From Rhynchopus sp. YZ270_cl-10 (lineage: Eukaryota; Euglenozoa; Diplonemea; Diplonemida; Diplonemidae): DNA of 64,000 nt. Positions 30,035 to 44,589 of this stretch are shown one piece after another. The stretch spans positions 62,001-126,000 of the forward strand of contig OZ037916.1 in the NCBI GenBank assembly GCA_964035575.1, given 5' to 3'. Positions within the stretch are counted from its first letter, which is position 1, and each line of letters opens with the position of its first letter. The notes beneath the pieces were generated by a model. That model saw nothing but the letters and a program-made list of their open reading frames with translations, did not search any database and had not been told where the DNA came from. A program made the translations under genes and the position numbers.

Positions 30035-31021
30035 TCAGACAATCGAGGTCACAGGGGACTCGTTCAGGCCGCACTCGTTCGAGCCGTAGGACACACGGAT
30101 GTATCCAGACTCTCCCCAGGTCGGTCCCCAGGAGTTCTTGATGATCCAGTAGTCAGCGCCGTATCCGACAATGAGCACTCCGTGGTCAAGCTGGCATCCG
30201 AAGATTCCACAGCAGGTCGTCAGCACTCCTCCGGAGTACGACTGCCACTTCTGCGCGTCAACGGCGATGGAGAGGGGTCCTCCGGTGGAGACGAAGGCCT
30301 TCATCTGTGCCTCGGTGTGGGTGATGTCCTTGTACGACGAGATGGTGGCTCCGACGGGCTTGCCGGTCACGGACTCGCACTCGTGGCGGATTCCGGTGCC
30401 CGACTTGTAGGGGTACGAGTCCTCAGTCACGATGTCTCCGTTGTGGTTCGAGATCAGCCACTTCAGGGCGTTGTCCATCAGTCCTCCGTTGCAGCCCTGG
30501 TCGACCTTGTCGCACGACACAAGCTCCTGCTCGGACACCGAGGTCAGGGTCTTCCCGGACAGCTGCCACTGGCCCTCAATTCCTCCGGTGGTGGAGAACG
30601 CCCAGCACGACCCGCACTGTGCCTGGTTCTTCACGTGGGTCACGGCACCAGCCGACCTCCAGTCCTTCGAGTCGGCAGCGGCAGCCACCTGCTCCTCAGT
30701 GAACATGGCAGGGGGCGACTGCTTCTTCTCCACCTTCATGTTGTGGTACGACTTGAACTCAGCAGCAGACATGTCAGAGAACACGTTCATCCCGAACTGG
30801 GCTCCCTTCGTCTGCTCCTTCTCGAAACGCGACGCCTTCAGCATGTTGGCGGTGAAGATCCCGTAGCGGCGCTGCTCCTCCGCGATGCTCGAGTACTGCT
30901 TCCCGTGGTCGTTCTTGAAGGTGTTCCACAGCAGCTGCGAGTTCGCACGCACGTACTGCTCAGAGTACCCGTGTGCCTGGCTCGCCAGGAGGGCACACAC
31001 AACAAGGGACAGGGTGCGCAT
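30035..31021 (-). CDS. Cathepsin L-like cysteine protease, array copy 1
   Basis: 328 residues. Start chosen at MRTLSLVVCALLASQAHG, a good secretory signal peptide; the open frame upstream is 5' UTR. The propeptide (about 19-117) has an ERFNIN-like helix (EEQRRYGIFTANM) and GNFD-like FGMNVFSDMSAAEF. The mature enzyme starts near KDWRSAGAVT. Papain-family active site is complete: Gln133, Cys139 in QCGSCWAF, His280 in LDHGVLIVGY, Asn296 in WIIKNSWG. Six or more cysteines for disulfides are present. Expected in lysosome/food vacuole or secreted; peptide hydrolysis. IEGQWQLSGKTLTSVSEQEL and SYPYKSGTG resemble trypanosomatid cysteine proteases, without their C-terminal extension. Array copies 2 and 3 encode the same protein. 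Confidence 0.95.
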   Translation of the reverse strand: MRTLSLVVCALLASQAHGYSEQYVRANSQLLWNTFKNDHGKQYSSIAEEQRRYGIFTANMLKASRFEKEQTKGAQFGMNVFSDMSAAEFKSYHNMKVEKKQSPPAMFTEEQVAAAADSKDWRSAGAVTHVKNQAQCGSCWAFSTTGGIEGQWQLSGKTLTSVSEQELVSCDKVDQGCNGGLMDNALKWLISNHNGDIVTEDSYPYKSGTGIRHECESVTGKPVGATISSYKDITHTEAQMKAFVSTGGPLSIAVDAQKWQSYSGGVLTTCCGIFGCQLDHGVLIVGYGADYWIIKNSWGPTWGESGYIRVSYGSNECGLNESPVTSIV

Positions 31022-31817
31022 TGTGAGTTTTTTTGTTTTGTTTTGTTTTTTTGTGTCTTTTCTGTCAGTGGTTTGCTTGTTTGGGTTTGTTTGGTGTGGT
31101 GATGTGTTGTCATCACCGTGGCGGTTCGCAAATGGAGGCAAATCTCGGTCATGGTGATGCACCCTCCAGATGGCACAGACAGCCGGTGAAGAAGGGTCTA
31201 AAGTCACACCTTGAAGAAGGGTCGTAGGAAAGAAGTGTGACACGTGGCATCTGAAATCTGAAGTGCAGTGGGGTAGGTACAAGAAGGTGGGTGTGGGGGT
31301 TCAGAAGTTATTTTCCTTTCGTATCGCATTTTGCATTGTGTGCCATTTGCACTCCTTTAGTTTCACGAAACGCTCTTCTATTTTCCTTTGGTTTTCCCTT
31401 CCGCCAAAATGCGGGGGAAAGTTGCCGAACAATGAATGTTCTGCATCAAGAGAACGTCACGCGCAGACGCACACTTTGCACAGCTAGTGTGCAGGATAGA
31501 GTATGTACGCCCGGGGGTCTACAAAAACAATTAAAACAAAAGTAAAGAGAAGAAAGTAAAAAATAACACAAAGAAGAGAAGTCATCGAGGACAAAGCTAG
31601 AAAATAAAGTTACCGCACCGAGCAGTGGAACACGTGCAACTCAAGACACGTGCATACAAACATCTTCATCTTTCAGACACATCAAGTCCACTGCAGTATG
31701 CCTGTGAACAGGAGAACCGAGCTTCTATTGAATTACTCTTTTTTTGCTTTGCGTAGTCTTGTTTTGTGTAAAATAAAAAATCAAGAATAAGTCATTGCCT
31801 CCACCCCTTAGATAGAC

Positions 31818-31836
31818 GACGTGGATGCACCACGTC
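31818..31836 (-). promoter_or_regulatory. Hairpin in polyubiquitin 3' region (7-bp stem)
   Basis: GACGTGG / CCACGTC with a 5-nt loop, about 160 nt past the polyubiquitin stop. An identical copy is at 36171-36189. Possible mRNA 3'-end or stability element (inference). Confidence 0.5.
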
Positions 31837-31870
31837 TGGGGCTTCAGCCAAACGCGAGAAATGTTACAGT

Positions 31871-31890
31871 TGGTTGTGTTTCCACAACCA
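31871..31890 (-). promoter_or_regulatory. GAAA-tetraloop hairpin in polyubiquitin 3' region
   Basis: On the gene strand TGGTTGTG, loop GAAA, CACAACCA: an 8-bp perfect stem with a GNRA tetraloop, about 100 nt past the stop. An identical copy is at 36224-36243. A stable RNA fold; role unknown. Confidence 0.55.
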
Positions 31891-31991
31891 GTCTTTTTCA
31901 AATACTTCCACACAGTATCTCTCAACAGTACGGCACACACACACATGCTAACAGCTCCACAAGGACAAGGTTCACTGCACTTCACTCACGT

Positions 31992-34387
<2,396 letters not shown>

Positions 34388-35374
34388 TCAGACAATCGAG
34401 GTCACAGGGGACTCGTTCAGGCCGCACTCGTTCGAGCCGTAGGACACACGGATGTATCCAGACTCTCCCCAGGTCGGTCCCCAGGAGTTCTTGATGATCC
34501 AGTAGTCAGCGCCGTATCCGACAATGAGCACTCCGTGGTCAAGCTGGCATCCGAAGATTCCACAGCAGGTCGTCAGCACTCCTCCGGAGTACGACTGCCA
34601 CTTCTGCGCGTCAACGGCGATGGAGAGGGGTCCTCCGGTGGAGACGAAGGCCTTCATCTGTGCCTCGGTGTGGGTGATGTCCTTGTACGACGAGATGGTG
34701 GCTCCGACGGGCTTGCCGGTCACGGACTCGCACTCGTGGCGGATTCCGGTGCCCGACTTGTAGGGGTACGAGTCCTCAGTCACGATGTCTCCGTTGTGGT
34801 TCGAGATCAGCCACTTCAGGGCGTTGTCCATCAGTCCTCCGTTGCAGCCCTGGTCGACCTTGTCGCACGACACAAGCTCCTGCTCGGACACCGAGGTCAG
34901 GGTCTTCCCGGACAGCTGCCACTGGCCCTCAATTCCTCCGGTGGTGGAGAACGCCCAGCACGACCCGCACTGTGCCTGGTTCTTCACGTGGGTCACGGCA
35001 CCAGCCGACCTCCAGTCCTTCGAGTCGGCAGCGGCAGCCACCTGCTCCTCAGTGAACATGGCAGGGGGCGACTGCTTCTTCTCCACCTTCATGTTGTGGT
35101 ACGACTTGAACTCAGCAGCAGACATGTCAGAGAACACGTTCATCCCGAACTGGGCTCCCTTCGTCTGCTCCTTCTCGAAACGCGACGCCTTCAGCATGTT
35201 GGCGGTGAAGATCCCGTAGCGGCGCTGCTCCTCCGCGATGCTCGAGTACTGCTTCCCGTGGTCGTTCTTGAAGGTGTTCCACAGCAGCTGCGAGTTCGCA
35301 CGCACGTACTGCTCAGAGTACCCGTGTGCCTGGCTCGCCAGGAGGGCACACACAACAAGGGACAGGGTGCGCAT
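34388..35374 (-). CDS. Cathepsin L-like cysteine protease, array copy 2
   Basis: Same 328-residue protein as array copy 1, with signal peptide, propeptide and complete Cys139/His280/Asn296 active site. The flanks also match unit 1 in both directions. Gene dosage rather than a new function is the likely effect (inference). Confidence 0.95.
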   Translation of the reverse strand: MRTLSLVVCALLASQAHGYSEQYVRANSQLLWNTFKNDHGKQYSSIAEEQRRYGIFTANMLKASRFEKEQTKGAQFGMNVFSDMSAAEFKSYHNMKVEKKQSPPAMFTEEQVAAAADSKDWRSAGAVTHVKNQAQCGSCWAFSTTGGIEGQWQLSGKTLTSVSEQELVSCDKVDQGCNGGLMDNALKWLISNHNGDIVTEDSYPYKSGTGIRHECESVTGKPVGATISSYKDITHTEAQMKAFVSTGGPLSIAVDAQKWQSYSGGVLTTCCGIFGCQLDHGVLIVGYGADYWIIKNSWGPTWGESGYIRVSYGSNECGLNESPVTSIV

Positions 35375-36344
35375 TGTGAGTTTTTTTGTTTTGTTTTGTT
35401 TTTTTGTGTCTTTTCTGTCAGTGGTTTGCTTGTTTGGGTTTGTTTGGTGTGGTGATGTGTTGTCATCACCGTGGCGGTTCGCAAATGGAGGCAAATCTCG
35501 GTCATGGTGATGCACCCTCCAGATGGCACAGACAGCCGGTGAAGAAGGGTCTAAAGTCACACCTTGAAGAAGGGTCGTAGGAAAGAAGTGTGACACGTGG
35601 CATCTGAAATCTGAAGTGCAGTGGGGTAGGTACAAGAAGGTGGGTGTGGGGGTTCAGAAGTTATTTTCCTTTCGTATCGCATTTTGCATTGTGTGCCATT
35701 TGCACTCCTTTAGTTTCACGAAACGCTCTTCTATTTTCCTTTGGTTTTCCCTTCCGCCAAAATGCGGGGGAAAGTTGCCGAACAATGAATGTTCTGCATC
35801 AAGAGAACGTCACGCGCAGACGCACACTTTGCACAGCTAGTGTGCAGGATAGAGTATGTACGCCCGGGGGTCTACAAAAACAATTAAAACAAAAGTAAAG
35901 AGAAGAAAGTAAAAAATAACACAAAGAAGAGAAGTCATCGAGGACAAAGCTAGAAAATAAAGTTACCGCACCGAGCAGTGGAACACGTGCAACTCAAGAC
36001 ACGTGCATACAAACATCTTCATCTTTCAGACACATCAAGTCCACTGCAGTATGCCTGTGAACAGGAGAACCGAGCTTCTATTGAATTACTCTTTTTTTGC
36101 TTTGCGTAGTCTTGTTTTGTGTAAAATAAAAAATCAAGAATAAGTCATTGCCTCCACCCCTTAGATAGACGACGTGGATGCACCACGTCTGGGGCTTCAG
36201 CCAAACGCGAGAAATGTTACAGTTGGTTGTGTTTCCACAACCAGTCTTTTTCAAATACTTCCACACAGTATCTCTCAACAGTACGGCACACACACACATG
36301 CTAACAGCTCCACAAGGACAAGGTTCACTGCACTTCACTCACGT
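35375..36344. other. Intergenic, copy of 31022-31991
   Basis: Second copy of the protease 5' flank and polyubiquitin 3' region, including the two hairpins at 36171-36189 and 36224-36243. No gene. Confidence 0.7.
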
Positions 36345-38740
<2,396 letters not shown>

Positions 38741-39727
38741 TCAGACAATCGAGGTCACAGGGGACTCGTTCAGGCCGCACTCGTTCGAGCCGTAGGACAC
38801 ACGGATGTATCCAGACTCTCCCCAGGTCGGTCCCCAGGAGTTCTTGATGATCCAGTAGTCAGCGCCGTATCCGACAATGAGCACTCCGTGGTCAAGCTGG
38901 CATCCGAAGATTCCACAGCAGGTCGTCAGCACTCCTCCGGAGTACGACTGCCACTTCTGCGCGTCAACGGCGATGGAGAGGGGTCCTCCGGTGGAGACGA
39001 AGGCCTTCATCTGTGCCTCGGTGTGGGTGATGTCCTTGTACGACGAGATGGTGGCTCCGACGGGCTTGCCGGTCACGGACTCGCACTCGTGGCGGATTCC
39101 GGTGCCCGACTTGTAGGGGTACGAGTCCTCAGTCACGATGTCTCCGTTGTGGTTCGAGATCAGCCACTTCAGGGCGTTGTCCATCAGTCCTCCGTTGCAG
39201 CCCTGGTCGACCTTGTCGCACGACACAAGCTCCTGCTCGGACACCGAGGTCAGGGTCTTCCCGGACAGCTGCCACTGGCCCTCAATTCCTCCGGTGGTGG
39301 AGAACGCCCAGCACGACCCGCACTGTGCCTGGTTCTTCACGTGGGTCACGGCACCAGCCGACCTCCAGTCCTTCGAGTCGGCAGCGGCAGCCACCTGCTC
39401 CTCAGTGAACATGGCAGGGGGCGACTGCTTCTTCTCCACCTTCATGTTGTGGTACGACTTGAACTCAGCAGCAGACATGTCAGAGAACACGTTCATCCCG
39501 AACTGGGCTCCCTTCGTCTGCTCCTTCTCGAAACGCGACGCCTTCAGCATGTTGGCGGTGAAGATCCCGTAGCGGCGCTGCTCCTCCGCGATGCTCGAGT
39601 ACTGCTTCCCGTGGTCGTTCTTGAAGGTGTTCCACAGCAGCTGCGAGTTCGCACGCACGTACTGCTCAGAGTACCCGTGTGCCTGGCTCGCCAGGAGGGC
39701 ACACACAACAAGGGACAGGGTGCGCAT
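38741..39727 (-). CDS. Cathepsin L-like cysteine protease, array copy 3
   Basis: Third copy of the 328-residue protease, intact. It is the outermost copy on the 5' side. Identity with the other units continues about 250 bp upstream of the ATG and then stops near 39979, so this copy has a different distal upstream region and may be regulated differently (inference). Confidence 0.95.
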   Translation of the reverse strand: MRTLSLVVCALLASQAHGYSEQYVRANSQLLWNTFKNDHGKQYSSIAEEQRRYGIFTANMLKASRFEKEQTKGAQFGMNVFSDMSAAEFKSYHNMKVEKKQSPPAMFTEEQVAAAADSKDWRSAGAVTHVKNQAQCGSCWAFSTTGGIEGQWQLSGKTLTSVSEQELVSCDKVDQGCNGGLMDNALKWLISNHNGDIVTEDSYPYKSGTGIRHECESVTGKPVGATISSYKDITHTEAQMKAFVSTGGPLSIAVDAQKWQSYSGGVLTTCCGIFGCQLDHGVLIVGYGADYWIIKNSWGPTWGESGYIRVSYGSNECGLNESPVTSIV

Positions 39728-40309
39728 TGTGAGTTTTTTTGTTTTGTTTTGTTTTTTTGTGTCTTTTCTGTCAGTGGTTTGCTTGTTTGGGTTTGTTTGG
39801 TGTGGTGATGTGTTGTCATCACCGTGGCGGTTCGCAAATGGAGGCAAATCTCGGTCATGGTGATGCACCCTCCAGATGGCACAGACAGCCGGTGAAGAAG
39901 GGTCTAAAGTCACACCTTGAAGAAGGGTCGTAGGAAAGAAGTGTGACACGTGGCATCTGAAATCTGAAGTGCAGTGGGGAAGATTTCAATGAAGTACAGT
40001 AAGTGGCAAAAGTCCCGCCTGACCATAGGGCGATATGAATTCGATCGGTTCTTAGGAGGGGCGTCATTTGAGGTGACTTTTCTTTTATGTTGGCCTGATG
40101 AATTATTAGGCACCTGGGGGATCAGATTTTATGGTATTTCAAGATAAAGAAGTTGCACAGTGTACTCACTTTGTACATGGCAACTGACCTGCAGCAGACC
40201 CCCTCCCTCGGGTAAAGATATGTCTACAGAATTTTAAGGTTCCGCTTAACAAAAGAGCGGATCGAAAGCTCTGGCGCTTTTGGTTGTGTTCTTAGGCAGG
40301 GATTTTGCT

Positions 40310-40880
40310 AATAAGTGGAGAGTGCTTTTTTGTTCTCAGACTCGAGGAATATTAATGACGTCAACGACGCACATATTATAATCTTACGACAGTGTACTTT
40401 GAAGAAAAAAAAAAACGAAGTGAAACTCGGTATTGCTGTTGAAACAGAGAAGGCGGACAATGGTGCGGACAACAACAATTGACACAACACGTCCTGACAA
40501 GCGATTCCAGTCCCACTCATCCACCTCTGCACATGCGGTAGGCTGCGTACCAAAACTACACCTTCAAACATGCGGGACACCTCCTCCATGTTCCCAGCCA
40601 GCTTCTTCAGTGGCCGGAGTGTGAGGAACACGCAGAAGAACATAATGAGTGCACAACCGATGCTCATCGCAATGGCAGCGACCAAAGCTGTAACACGACG
40701 CGATCCTGCATCTCGTGTGTCACATCTGAGTGAAACACAGACATCCCCAGCATCAACTTCAGTCCGCCTTCGATGAGCACCGTCATCGCGATGATCTCCC
40801 CACCTCTCACCAAGAGTGTCTTGTAACGCGTTGACTCTCCATGTTCCCGTGCCCTCGCGATGATCTGGGCTACATCCTTA
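40310..40880 (-). pseudogene. Decayed fragment of a Cache-type receptor gene
   Basis: Read on the minus strand, 40688-40876 encodes VAQIIARAREHGESTRYKTL and later GLKLMLGMSVFHSDVTHEMQ. This looks like the last part of a Cache sensor. A different frame then continues with a membrane helix (ALVAAIAMSIGCALIMFFCV) and LRPLKKLAGNMEEV, equivalent in layout to the second helix and linker of the receptors at 8749 and 15234. At least one frame change and loss of both ends make it a pseudogene fragment. It is not a close copy of either receptor here, so it derives from another family member. Confidence 0.6.
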
Positions 40881-40885
40881 TAACA

Positions 40886-41803
40886 CTATAGTGCACTACG
40901 CCTGCGGAGTACCTCCACCGCATGCGCCATGTCCTCCCGCACATTGCTCGGCACCACACGCCTACACTCGACGTAGTGCTTCTGCAGCGCCTCTGCACAC
41001 CACCGCAGCACCTCCTCTGCAAGGCACGTCTCCGCCACCTCAGCGTACACCAGACAGATGTGCCCCAAGCACTCTGGTGGTGTCACCACCAACGACGCCT
41101 CCAAGAAGGGCCTCGTGAACTGCCGGTGGTACGGCTCCAACATCCGCAACACTTTCTCCTTCTCCACAAAACCCGCCCCCGCACACAGCTGCAGAATCGC
41201 CGCTGCCTCACGCACACCCATGGTGAGCACAACCACCTCCACCACAGCACGTTCACATATCGCAGATCGCAACACTTCTGGCGCGGCTATGAGTCTCTCA
41301 GGTTCGGACAGCGTTCTGGTGAGGCTTGATGCGATGCGACCCATCTCGCGGGCGGAAAGGGATGGGATGTGTGTGGAGAGCTGCACAGCGACACGCGAGA
41401 CTGCGGCAGCATGTGGCGTGCGGGAGAGGAGGAGGAGGTACATCTCAAGGGCGGGTGCCTTGTCCAGGCGTGAGTAGTGCATGCGGGATTGCGGGTCGGT
41501 GAGTTCGGAAGCAATGAGAGCGTCGAGCAGGCTGTCCTCCCAGCCGCACGCCTGCACCTCCTTCCACGCCTCCACCAGCAACGCAGGCTGCACAGCTGCC
41601 ACCTCCCCACGCAGCGTCTCGCAGCACCGTGCAAACACCCCCCCAGACCTGCACCGTGCACGCCCATACGCCGTCAGCACCGCCGCAGCGTCGTCGCCAC
41701 TGAACCTCACCTTCGACACTGCGTCTGCCATCTCACGCAGACGGCTTGCCAGCTTCGCTTTGCCAAGACCTACCACGGTCGTCGCTAGGCGGTGCGCCTT
41801 CAT
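40886..41803 (-). CDS. Mitochondrial-type helical-repeat protein, unknown
   Basis: 305 residues from MKAHRLATTVVGLGKAKLAS, chosen because it gives a basic amphipathic N-terminus like a mitochondrial presequence; the frame stays open upstream to 42091, with another Met at 41929. The body is almost all helix, Ala/Leu/Arg/Glu-rich, with repeated motifs such as LLVEAWKEVQACGWEDSLLDAL and LSAREMGRIASSLTRT that recall the alpha-helical repeats found in RAP/FAST-like or kinetoplastid mitochondrial RNA and ribosome proteins. I cannot assign a family. The stop lies six bases from the receptor fragment, so its 3' UTR probably runs through that relic. Confidence 0.65.
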   Translation of the reverse strand: MKAHRLATTVVGLGKAKLASRLREMADAVSKVRFSGDDAAAVLTAYGRARCRSGGVFARCCETLRGEVAAVQPALLVEAWKEVQACGWEDSLLDALIASELTDPQSRMHYSRLDKAPALEMYLLLLSRTPHAAAVSRVAVQLSTHIPSLSAREMGRIASSLTRTLSEPERLIAAPEVLRSAICERAVVEVVVLTMGVREAAAILQLCAGAGFVEKEKVLRMLEPYHRQFTRPFLEASLVVTPPECLGHICLVYAEVAETCLAEEVLRWCAEALQKHYVECRRVVPSNVREDMAHAVEVLRRRSAL

Positions 41804-42280
41804 AGGGTGTAAGGGCAAATGGGTGGGTTGTGTAACATTAGCATCGGTGATGGGGGCCACGAAGCATGGTTTCTGTGGAGTAGGTGGGGTGGTGTACGAT
41901 GCACAACACGGTTGCTTCCCTGCCTGCATGGTGCGCAGTGGAGAAGGCTTCCTCCCTCGAGGGTGGGGTGCCAGAACTACCCACACGGCACGTTCGTTAC
42001 GACAGTCATATACGGCGGTGCGACAAATGATCGTCTCGTCGTGACAAGGTGCATAGTAGTATATAGTGGTACATAGTGGTACGTGAATCACTCAAAAAGG
42101 GGGCATGAGAAGCAAGGCTGTTATGTTTGCTGCTTTTGAAAGACTCCGTTTTTTTGTGTCTGTATGCATGTATAGACGTATGAGTAGAGAAAACGTTGGT
42201 AAATGATCTAACGCTCCATCGATTAGTCACTTAATAATAACTCTGGTTTTCCGAGGAACCAGTAAAAAAAATGTGAAAAA

Positions 42281-42321
42281 GTTTATAAGATGAACCCAAG
42301 CCTCTCGTGCGTAATCGACCT
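42281..42321 (+). repeat. HpA hairpin element
   Basis: GTTTATAAGATGAACCCAAG, then CCTCTCGTGCGTAATCGACC. Loop conserved, right arm worn. HpC follows 28 bp later. Confidence 0.65.
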
Positions 42322-42348
42322 ATGGAGTTGGGAAACAAACAACAAAAA

Positions 42349-42388
42349 GTGAAGTTGTGCAAAACGCCTCTGGGACGCAGGGCACTGA
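42349..42388 (+). repeat. HpC hairpin element
   Basis: GTGAAGTTGTGCAAAACGCC, TCTGGGACGCAGGGCACTGA. The short-loop subtype shared with 52444 and 53954. Confidence 0.65.
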
Positions 42389-42926
42389 CTATGCGGGGCA
42401 ACAAAAAAAAAATGCTATGTTTTCCTTTTGCCATCAGGTTCTTTGTTGTTATTCGACTTTCACATGTTCTTATTTTTTGTTTTTTGTGTTGTTACATCTT
42501 TTTTGGTATACACAACGAGCACACCGAGTTGTTTTGTTGCATCTTATTCACACGGAGGGATACGAGAACTTAGAGGGAACGTTGTTGTCTCTCTGTCGAC
42601 ACGCACACCCTCAGTCTGGAAGAAGAAATATGCAAAAAAGTAAAGAATTTTTTTTTTGAAAAAGACGAGAAGAACATGTTTTCAAAAGTGAAGTTTGGGG
42701 GGAAGGGGATGATGTCACTGCATTTTGTACTTTCCGATAGAATAATACATCAATACCCACAATACAGCTGACATTAGAAAAGGAAAACAGCAACCTTACA
42801 CTTCTTGGTATGCAACATAAGACAGTTAAAGGCACAAAAGAGAGAACTATTTTTGTAAGATGATCCAGTCACCTTGAAAACAAAAAGACTTCAGCTGTGC
42901 AAAAAAAAAAGGGGGGGGGGAAAGGT

Positions 42927-42987
42927 CGTTGATGCAGGCACCTCCGACTGACCCTGTACGATGCCAGCCATTTCAGATGAAAGCATA
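42927..42987 (+). repeat. Family E dispersed repeat, copy 3
   Basis: GATGCAGGCACCTCCGACTG, then ATGCCAGCCATTTCAGATGA. Slightly shorter than the other copies. Confidence 0.8.
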
Positions 42988-43198
42988 ATTGAAAAAAGAC
43001 AAGGGTGTGCAAAATGATTTTTACAACCCTGTCCAATATTTCGAGAGGAAGAGACTAAGGTAGGTTCGGTGCTTGCAGGTTTTTTTTTTGTTGCGAGACG
43101 CAACAAAAAACCGCAGCTAAACAAAAAAATACATTTTTATTTTCAAATGAAGGCTAGGCTATGCCATGGTTCTGGTTTCTTTTTTTTTTTTTTTTTTG

Positions 43199-43260
43199 AA
43201 AAATTGTTGGGGTAGTGTAGTTGCCTCGGTTGTGTTGCCACAGTTGTGCAATCTCCACCG
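43199..43260 (+). repeat. Family G dispersed repeat, copy 3
   Basis: AAATTGTTGGGGTAGTGTAG, TTGCCTCGGTTG, TGTTGCCACAGTTGTG, CAATCTCCACC. Preceded and followed by T-runs. Confidence 0.85.
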
Positions 43261-43692
43261 CATTTTTTTTTTTTTTTGCTGTTCGTAGTGCGCATCTTGT
43301 GTTCGGTTTTTCGATTGCTCTCACATACTTTCAATTCTGTGAATTGAAAGTATATGAATCTAATTGATTGTGACTTACAAAAGCCACTCACAACAAAATA
43401 TAAAAAAATCAAGACACACTCGGGAGGAAAGACTATTTTCCAAAACCGCAACAACAAAAAAATATATAAACTTGCCAGATGAAAGGCGCCTCTCATCAGC
43501 AGTGTACACACACACACACATATCAAAAGACAACGTTGGTGGTCACCAACAAGAAGGGTCCCCATTCGCTCCCCTCCTGTTAGCAGTTCTTCTCCCTTTT
43601 TTTCTCCCCCCCTCACAAAGAACCAAAGCACACAACTTTTCACCCCTTCACCTCCCCTATCCACACCCTCACTTTTCCTCCACCCTGCCATC

Positions 43693-44589
43693 TTACAGCT
43701 TTGCCCCCTCAATGAAGTCGACAAATGCATTCGCGACACAAACCTTCCCTGTCTCCTTCACCCTTGTTGTGAAGGAGATTCTTGTGGGTGAGACACGCCA
43801 CATTTCTACTACCAGGGTTTGACCGAGGAGAACTGGCTTCACAAAACGGGCCTGGCAGGCACGGTACGTGGCAGCGGTCCCAGAAGCGTACTGCTTCAGG
43901 ACGAGACGAACGGAGATGCCGAGCGAACAGAGTCCGTGCAGGATGGGCTCCCCAAAGCCAGCCTTCTTTGCAAAGGCGGGCTCGATGTGCAGTGGGTTGT
44001 AATCCCCTGAGAGTCGGTAGAGGGCTGCCTGGTTCTGCGCAACCTTGTATTCCAGTACTGCGTCGGGTGTGGTCTTCGGTGCAGGCACCACCTCAAGCAC
44101 GCTGCGCCCACCACTCGCAGTGAAGGCTTGCGGGCCAATCGCAAAGGCGGAGCTGACCATTCGGTAGTACAGCGCACCGTCCGCAGAGCGGACCTGCGTT
44201 TCCATCTCGAACACTGCCCCCTTCGGCTTCTTGGACACACTCAGAAGACGTTCACGCAGGACCAACGAGGCACCGCCTGCTGGCAGTGGTTTGACCATTT
44301 CAATGTAACGCTCGCCATCAAGCGTCACCTTGATGCCCTTCAGCGGCGGCAGCGTGGCACCCTGCATCATAGCCTTCGAAGGGAACGACAGGGCATCCTG
44401 CTCGGTGCCCTTAAAGGGCAGGACAATGGGGTACGTCGGGAACGCGGAGAACTGTGCGTCCTTCTCGTATGTGAAGTTGAGCTCGTCACAACCAATGCCC
44501 AAGGCGTACGTCAACAGGTCGCGTCTGTTGTATGAGCAGGGCTGCTCACGCCATGTGTTCAGGTATGTAGAGGTGTCGATGTCTCCCAT
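43693..44589 (-). CDS. Enoyl-CoA hydratase 2 (MaoC-like hot-dog fold), peroxisomal
   Basis: 298 residues from MGDIDTSTYL, the first Met after a Pro/His-rich leader. The layout fits hydratase 2: an N-terminal hot-dog domain (about 1-150, with FPTYPIVLPF) and a C-terminal catalytic hot-dog domain carrying the hydratase-2 signature YRLSGDYNPLHIEPAFAKK, GFGEPILHGLC, with the catalytic Asp (GDYN) and His (PLHIEP). It should hydrate trans-2-enoyl-CoA to (3R)-hydroxyacyl-CoA, as in peroxisomal beta-oxidation. The protein ends AKL, a type 1 peroxisomal targeting signal variant. In animals and fungi this activity is often fused to a dehydrogenase; here it stands alone. An HpD hairpin lies about 95-160 bp upstream of the ATG. 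Confidence 0.9.
   Translation of the reverse strand: MGDIDTSTYLNTWREQPCSYNRRDLLTYALGIGCDELNFTYEKDAQFSAFPTYPIVLPFKGTEQDALSFPSKAMMQGATLPPLKGIKVTLDGERYIEMVKPLPAGGASLVLRERLLSVSKKPKGAVFEMETQVRSADGALYYRMVSSAFAIGPQAFTASGGRSVLEVVPAPKTTPDAVLEYKVAQNQAALYRLSGDYNPLHIEPAFAKKAGFGEPILHGLCSLGISVRLVLKQYASGTAATYRACQARFVKPVLLGQTLVVEMWRVSPTRISFTTRVKETGKVCVANAFVDFIEGAKL

Larger units (their letters stand above)
31022..31991. other. Intergenic: protease 5' flank and polyubiquitin 3' region
   Basis: About 970 bp without a gene; repeated at 35375-36344. It starts with the A-rich protease leader (T-rich on +) and ends with the polyubiquitin 3' UTR holding two stable hairpins (31818-31836, 31871-31890). Confidence 0.7.
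41804..43692. other. Gene-free region with repeats
   Basis: About 1.9 kb. The first part may be 5' UTR. It then holds HpA (42281) and HpC (42349) copies side by side, a family E copy (42927), a family G copy (43199) and a degenerate HpB-like stretch with a CA repeat (43471-43524). At 43330-43357 there is a perfect hairpin ACTTTCAATTC / GAATTGAAAGT. Confidence 0.6.

Noticed and set aside
30182-31102. 306-codon plus-strand frame opposite the protease genes
   Set aside because: Antisense of a clearly coding, conserved protease; open because of codon bias.
30035-31282. Longer 415-residue protease starting at MYLPHCTSDF
   Set aside because: The extra N-terminus is low-quality, Lys/Thr/Asn-rich and precedes a perfect signal peptide; it is most likely 5' UTR.
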